A DNA stretch of 64,000 nt from Rhea pennata (taxonomy: Eukaryota > Chordata > Aves > Rheiformes > Rheidae), in the NCBI RefSeq assembly GCF_028389875.1, contig NC_084675.1, positions 22,406,412-22,470,411 of the forward strand, given 5' to 3'. The position numbers and the translations under genes are program-made. The notes beneath the pieces were generated by a model that had not been told where the DNA came from, did no database searches, and worked only from the letters and a program-made list of their open reading frames with translations. Positions 58,156 to 64,000 of this stretch are shown one piece after another. Within the stretch, counting starts at the first letter, position 1. Each line of letters opens with the position of its first letter.

Positions 58156-59900
58156 GTACCCTGCTGAAGGTGACCCTGCTCCAGCCCCCGTGTGACCAGC
58201 TGGCAGCTCCACACCAGGCCTGGCCCCAGCCGGCTTGGCGAAAGGGGTCCCATGCTCCAGGGAAACGCTTGGGCTCCCCTTCAGCCTGTCCAGTGCCTCA
58301 GGTGGCCGGATTGTACGGACTGGACTCCCTGCTCGTAAGGACTCTTGCTCCGCTCTTCCCTTGTCAGCCTTCACAACCCCTGAACTGCATTTTGAGTTCG
58401 TCAAAACTGTCGGCTTGGATTAAACTCGCGAGGGAAGACAGAGCAGCGAGCGGGAGCGCCCTGGGTCCGGGGGCGACAGCTCTGCAGCCGCCGGCGTCGG
58501 CTCGCTGGCCGCGGCGCTCGCGCAGCCCTCGTCTCCCAGCTACGACCTGCGAAGAGCAGTTTGCTTACAAAGTCCGGTGCGGTCAGGAGACGTATTGCTG
58601 AACGCTCACAGGGTTCCTCTCGCATTAGCAAATACGACCTGGACGTGGTCCCAATGCCTCCGAGTGAACCCGCCGCAGGAGGGGAGCTGCGTGCGCCGGG
58701 CCTTGGCCCCAGGTACGGACGGAGACGAGCGGAAGGTCGGTGCGAAGGTTGCTCTTGGAAAGCCCCGGCCCGTCGGAGAGGGCCCGCGCAGGAGGAGGTC
58801 AGCGTGGCCAGCTTTCACAACAGTTCCCTCACGGACTAAGATTTTCCCTGAAGTCAGATTATCTCTTTGGCACCAGAAAAATCCCCTCTAACAGCTGTTC
58901 CAGTGAAACGGCCACAAATCAAGCGCGGAGCCTTCCCCCGGAGCGGGGGCTCTGCGACATCCTTGCTCCTGCGAAAGAACTGGAAAAGTTTCTCTTTTGC
59001 AACTCTACCAGCTATGATACCGGATAAAGAGCTTTTCCAGCAGCTCCTCTCTTCCTGGCAGGAGGAAGCGGTGGACGTAATCTGCCTACTCTGGAAACAC
59101 GCAGGAGCTGCCTCCAGCGCAAACCGCACCCCCCCCTCCCGCCTTCTGGAGGGGGGTCATGAACCGGGGTCTTCATCACCCTTTCCGCTCTGAGCTACGG
59201 CTCGATTCTTCCTCGGGACCCTCCTACGCAGCCCCCCGCGCTGTTGGCAGAAGATCCCCCCACGTTTTCTGAGGCTAAGCAGGGCTGCCCAAGCGCCCGG
59301 TGCTCGCCGGCCCCGTGCGTCCCTCCGGGTCCCGCAGCCGGGGGGCGAAATGGGTAGGGGGGGGGGAGATCGTTCCTGCCCCGGCGCCAGATCAGGCCGC
59401 TCAGACGCTGACAGCACCAGCCGGGCCACAAAGATAACGGCAACCAGCACTTCTAAAACGTCAACTGCCAGAAATTACGCCATGTGCCGGATTAGGTTTA
59501 AAAACGACGTTTCTCAAATCTCTGGAATAACTGTACGTCATTAACCCTCCGTCTCAAGGGGCGCGAATTGCAGCTGCTGCCCAGAGGCTGGTTTCTGGCT
59601 TCCCAGGCAAACTAGTTTCCCTGCAGTTGTTCAACCTGTCGAACAACGGTGCCGGCCCCAGCTGCAGTTCCCACCCGCAGAGAACCTTCCTGGGCCCGAT
59701 TTCCGAACGCGATGGCGCCCGGCGCTCGCGCTGGAGCACCGTGCAGCTCCGGGGCGCCCGTGCCGGGCGCGGGAATCGCGGCCTCAGCTCCGGACCGCGG
59801 AGGGTGTCGTAGCAGCGGGGCCTCGTGTCTCCTCCCTTTCACCCACGTAGGCAAGCAGTGGTTTAAAAGTGCTTTGAGATATCCAGGCATGAGAGATGTA
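58156..59900. other. GC-rich intergenic region, no gene recognised
   Basis: Unique sequence with short open frames on both strands and nothing resembling a known protein. GALNS, which follows APRT in mammals, was looked for here and its C-terminal exons were not found. Confidence 0.45.
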
Positions 59901-61158
59901 TTAACCTGTCAACACAGATAGCGTGGGTATAAAACCTGATGGCAAATTCTAATCTTCTTAACCAGGCAATTACACGAGCTGTGCTGAATTTGGAAGTTTT
60001 GTTCCGTTAAGGATTTAAAAACTTCAGTGTGAAGTGGAACAAAATGCCCAACATTTCAACACACCCCACGAGGGGAAAGGGGAACCGAAATCTGCTTTCA
60101 GCTCCGCTGGAACGCTTCGTTTCAGTTTCAGCCTTAGACACGCACGCACTTTAAACCAATTTTTAAAAACGAATTTGAAATATCTGATTTCAACAGCACA
60201 AGAATGCAGTTCCCTGGCCAGCTCCCTAGGCTTTGGGCTGAAGTTTCAGCCCCAAGCAACCCGCTCGCTTTGTCCCCCGTCTCGGAGGCGAAGGGCTCGT
60301 GAAGCAGCCCGGCCCCTCGGCAGCTTTGCAGCAGGCCCTGGGAAGCCCCGAAACGGCGCTCGCCGTCCTGCCCGGCTGCGATTTGGAGCCTCATCCCGGA
60401 CTAATGGATTTGGCACGCGTTCCTCGCTGCTGGCAAACGAGCCCGCTGGCTTCTCAGCCCCTATCGCTTCCAGCTGGGAGCCGCGCTACCAACCTCCATA
60501 GCACCCAGAAGGGCATTAAGCGATTCCAGGAGGGAGAAGGCACGGAGAAATGCCGGCCAGCTGCCGGACTGGCTCTCGGGAAGCTGAACAGCAGGGATTT
60601 GTTTGATTTATTTTTTCACTCCTAAGAGAGCACAGACTTTTGGCTAAAGATCCATCTTCATTTAGGATTCTTTATGTGCATGTGTATAATTGAGACTAGA
60701 CTTTAAGCAGCAATGAAACTATAAGCTGTGGAAGGGGCTATAAAGACACCCAGCAAGCAAGGGTGATATTTTGGTTCTTGCCTTATTACTGTTCTGTTCT
60801 CTGTTCTGAAAAGCTCACAGATAAATGCAGGAGGCACCACTGTATCGCTTTCCATTAACTTACAGAAAGCTCAAATCAAATACTCTCAGAAAACAAAAGT
60901 ATGTTTCCAACTGTTATAACTTTAAAATAAAGATGGAGAACAAGCCTCTCTAACTGTAAAACAACTATTCGGAGGCTGAACAAGTACTCGTAGAAAGACA
61001 GTAAACGTGCACATAGGATATAAAGCTTCCCAGTGCTGAGGACGACAGCAAGATCCCTGGGGAGAGGTTTCTCTTCTAGCTGTGCTGGGGAGGCTGCTTG
61101 CAGCTCTGCACAAAATAAACCGCTTCCAAACACAGGCTTTTCTCCCCGAATCCCTGAT

Positions 61159-61482
61159 TTAAACAATAACTCTCACCTTCAAAATGTCTTTCTTTGAGCG
61201 CCAAGTTAGCATTGTGACTGGGAAGATGTTGTCTTCACTGGATACAAGAGCATCCTCAGGCCTTTGAAAGATCTTTGTCTGGGCTGCATCACCTTCTGCA
61301 AAACCACGAGGCTTTTGGAAGCTGTCCACCAAATATGGGAAAGACTTGATTCGACAGGTAGCGACGGCGGCCAGCGCCGAGCAGGCTTCCCCGCAGCCGG
61401 GAGCGCTCCCGAGCTCAGCGGCCTCCTCCTCAGCAGCATTAGTTCCACTTCCTTTGCTGAAAGACCCCACTGTCATCCTCAA
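61159..61482 (-). CDS. unexplained minus-strand open frame (107 codons), possible exon
   Basis: Not recognised. The frame begins MRMTVGSFSKGSG, has a Glu/Ala-rich stretch, then FPYLVDSFQKPRGFAEGD and LTWRSKKDILK. After that Lys codon the sequence reads GTGAGAG, a good splice donor, so the real exon, if any, would end near 61,177. The amino-acid mix is more balanced than in the GC-driven shadow frames elsewhere, and it lies in AT-rich sequence where a chance frame of this length is less expected. Against it, no neighbouring exon, promoter or family match was found. It may be a chance frame, a lncRNA exon or a transposon remnant. Confidence 0.2.
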   Translation of the reverse strand: MRMTVGSFSKGSGTNAAEEEAAELGSAPGCGEACSALAAVATCRIKSFPYLVDSFQKPRGFAEGDAAQTKIFQRPEDALVSSEDNIFPVTMLTWRSKKDILKVRVIV

Positions 61483-61559
61483 TATCCCCCTGGAAACTCA
61501 GTCCCCTGACACTGTAACATTTTATTAGCAAATATGTGACCATCATTCGCTTTCATTCA

Positions 61560-61870
61560 GTTCAGCTCCTTCCCATTTTCACTTTTAATATTGTATTCCA
61601 TGGCTTCCATTTAAAATGCAGAGGCATGTTATCTCCCATCACTGCACTCAATACTCTGCACAGGGCATTAACCTTGGCTCTAAGTGTTTGGAATTGATCT
61701 TCTGGTTTCCAATTCCAGTGTTCAGATCGCCAAATTGTTGGCCTACAGAGACTAATTTGCCACCGAAATAATCCATTTGTCGCTGCAGATTTTTAAATCA
61801 AGACTCCATTTTTGCAGCCATAGACTGTAAATGTGGTAGGACTTTTTCCACGATTATTACTTACATCAAT
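61560..61870 (-). mobile_element. possible LINE ORF1-like remnant (very uncertain)
   Basis: Read on the minus strand, around 61,733-61,792 the translation gives LQRQMDYFGGKLVSVGQQF, and nearby frames give FQTLRAKVNALCRVLSAV. This heptad-like, glutamine-rich pattern recalls coiled-coil ORF1 proteins of L1-type LINEs. The frame is not continuous and no reverse transcriptase, poly(A) tail or target-site duplication was seen. The match is by eye only. Confidence 0.15.
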
Positions 61871-62739
61871 TTCAGAGGCCTCTCTGCATGGAGGGTCTGA
61901 TGATTACATAGCCTCTGGGGCAGAGCAGGGAGACTCAAGAGGCTCAGCTAATTGGAAATTAAAGGCGAGCAAGAAATTCCTTGGACTCTTAGCCCAAGAA
62001 GGTATTAAGCTTTTAGCATTTAGGAGGCGTATTTAAATACAAAGAAAGGAAAGTCACATAGTTAGACACAGTCTCAGGCAGATATCATCTTTGGTCCAGT
62101 TCTTCTGTCTTGCTTACGCAGCTTAAGAAAGGAAGCCACTAGCCAAGCAGCTCCACTGCTGCGGCCCCCGGCCCCCAGGAAACGCTGCCAGAGCCGTTCC
62201 CCTGCCGCCGACACACACACAACCCGGGGGAAGCCGACAGCTGCCGCGGGATGCACAGGACCCCAAAGTGCGCTGGGCAACCGTCTCCCGGACCAACCGC
62301 AGGTCGAAAGCTCAGGATAAGCAATAAAGGCGGGTGAGCTAATATATGCTGCCTGCTCTGCCACCCAAGACACACACCCGCGTTTCTGAGCTGCCCCATG
62401 CAGGCTAACAGGCATTTGTTTCTGCAGCTGTGCAGGTGCCTGCAGCCCCAGGCCGCTCATTCGCCTGCTCCCCGCTCCAGCCTTGGAATTACACTTGGGC
62501 AGCTGCATGGGCTGGAGAATTGATCCATGGTAAAAATAATTCAAGGAAAACAAAACAAGCTATTTTTAACCCAAGCCAGTTGCATGATCTTGGCATACCT
62601 GTGAGACTATTCCCCAAACCAGGCGATAGTCAGTTGTTTTACAGGTGTGTGCAAACAAATCAAATACTGCCTATTTGATAAATTAGTTTATTTTTGTTCA
62701 TCAGTTCCTCATCTCACAACTTTAAATGTACAACTTTGG

Positions 62740-62830
62740 AAAAGGCATTGATTTAAAAATTCTTAGTTTTAAAATTTTTAATTAATTTAATTAAATTTTA
62801 ATTAAAATGAAAATTCTTCTTAGCTATCCA
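62740..62830. other. AT-rich block
   Basis: About 90 bp of nearly pure A/T containing interleaved TTAATTAA/AATTAAATTTTAATT palindromes, the most AT-rich stretch of the window. It could act as a matrix-attachment-like or easily melted element; no gene is seen. Confidence 0.5.
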
Positions 62831-64000
62831 GCTCTATTCTCATTTAAATTTAAAGCAGTAGTTTCCTCATATTAAACTTTGATCTTTTATAATAAACGAG
62901 CATGAAGCAGGTAAGTAAACATCAACTCAATTCATTTATAGCAGGCAGCTTTCTAGAGCTGTGTGTATGAAGTGTAGGTGCAGCATCCGAGCTTTGAGAA
63001 ACTACTTTTTCCAAAAGAGATGAGGTCTTTGCGTGCTGGGTAACCAAACACTGAGTGCACTGAGAACAGGAGGTCTTGTCCAAGCAAGTTACACAGACAG
63101 GGGAAAAGCAGCATCTTCAAAACTGTAAGCTGTAGAAGAGAAATGACTGAACAGCAGGCCAGCAAGCAAGGTACACGGGTAACTGCATCCGGTGCACTCG
63201 CCATGTGCACGCTGCGAACGCCGGCAGCAGGGAAAGCGAGTCTAGGCTAGTAGGCACAAGATGCGCTGCGATCCTGCTGTGTGATCCCTTAATAAACGGT
63301 ACATACAAACACAAAGCATCGTCATAATTTGCAGCAGACACGTTCACAACTGTTTGGGAGCTGACGGCAATTTTCTGGGAGTTGTAGTGACAGACTCCCT
63401 CATCTGGTGGTATTTTTATTTGCTGATAACAGTAGACTGTTAGGCTCTGGACATTTCTAGGTGACAGAAGTATTAAAGCAGGAGTGAAACAGGCCCAGAA
63501 AATGAAAAGCTATTGGTTTTGTCCGATTTCCTGTGCCATTCATGACTGCTGCAAATCCTCCATCACTCCTTCTCATTGCATCATTCAAGAACAGGCTGAT
63601 CTGAATCTCGCAAGAACTTGTGCTATCCACATTGTGTCAGAACAAGGAGAAACATTATGGATGAACTGGAAATGCCTTGAAACACTGGGGGAACAAGGAG
63701 GAACATCACACGGCAGTAAAGAGATGTCTGGACAATAAAAAAGTCCTGTTTGCAGATGAGCAGATGGTGAGAGTCAGGGAACCAGTGAGGGTGTGCTGGA
63801 GGATGCAGCACGGGCTGCTGCCGTTGGTTGTGATTTCTGATAGGTGAGGCAGTAAGAGCCAACACAAGAGCCGTACCTACTACAATCTTACAGGATTATC
63901 CAGCTTCATGAGATGCATACGAGGAATTACTGTGGCAAGGATTAGAGGTAGCGTACACCATGGGAATGGATGGAATGAGAGCATTTGGGTTTATGGGGAG

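Larger units (their letters stand above)
59901..64000. other. AT-rich intergenic region, no known gene recognised
   Basis: Composition drops sharply from about 59,900 onward, with many TTTAAA/ATTTAA stretches. AATAAA or TTTATT signals occur at several places (for example about 63,291 on the plus strand), but none is tied to a coding exon. The one unexplained open frame is listed separately. The rest could be intergenic, a non-coding RNA, or UTR/intron of a gene lying to the right. Confidence 0.4.

Noticed and set aside
57146-58404. Long open frames on both strands with HGAWAPWVH / CTQGAQAPCTG repeats
   Set aside because: Direct translation of the 71-bp repeat, open on both strands at once. 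No start context or family match.

Overview
This is a vertebrate nuclear window, most likely from a bird (or a close sauropsid) microchromosome. The basis is high GC over the first ~59.9 kb, very compact introns, dense minisatellites, and a gene block matching the human 16q24.3 order and orientation: RNF166(-), CTU2(+), PIEZO1(-), CDT1(+), APRT(-). All five genes could be read exon by exon with GT-AG junctions and phase-consistent joins, apart from many PIEZO1 junctions placed only approximately. All five look intact. The species itself cannot be read from the sequence.

Layout. 1-470 is a 64-bp minisatellite. 471-1130 is a CpG island with no recognised exon; in mammals SNAI3 lies on this side, but its coding sequence is not visible. 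2087-2307 is a tight cluster of GATA, ETS-like and AP-1 motifs. 2670-7829 is the probable long 3' UTR of RNF166, whose six coding exons lie at 7830-14563 on the minus strand. RNF166 and CTU2 are divergent, with 137 bp between start codons and a perfect CRE between them. CTU2 has 15 exons (14701-19311) and a first intron filled by a C/G-rich minisatellite. CTU2 and PIEZO1 converge on oppositely oriented AATAAA signals less than 25 bp apart. PIEZO1 fills 20316-45799 on the minus strand with about 51 coding exons and roughly 2,500 residues. Its promoter has a TATA box, and introns 1-2 carry repeats and possible enhancer motifs. 46.0-48.9 kb is intergenic with two minisatellites. CDT1 (10 exons, 49137-53835) follows a duplicated E2F module. 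APRT (5 exons, 54861-57387, minus) converges on CDT1 and has a GC-box promoter. Just upstream of APRT is a 71-bp higher-order tandem repeat (57.47-58.15 kb).

From 58.2 kb no known gene was recognised. Composition falls to AT-rich at about 59.9 kb. This segment holds one unexplained minus-strand open frame (61159-61482) and a faint coiled-coil-like fragment. GALNS, the expected next gene in mammals, is not visible.

The five genes are a conserved neighbourhood, not a pathway: a ubiquitin ligase, a tRNA thiolation subunit, a mechanosensitive channel, a replication licensing factor and a purine salvage enzyme. No new gene system stands out. The most interesting material is regulatory and repeat architecture: shared promoters and terminators, duplicated splice and promoter modules, and minisatellites beside promoters.
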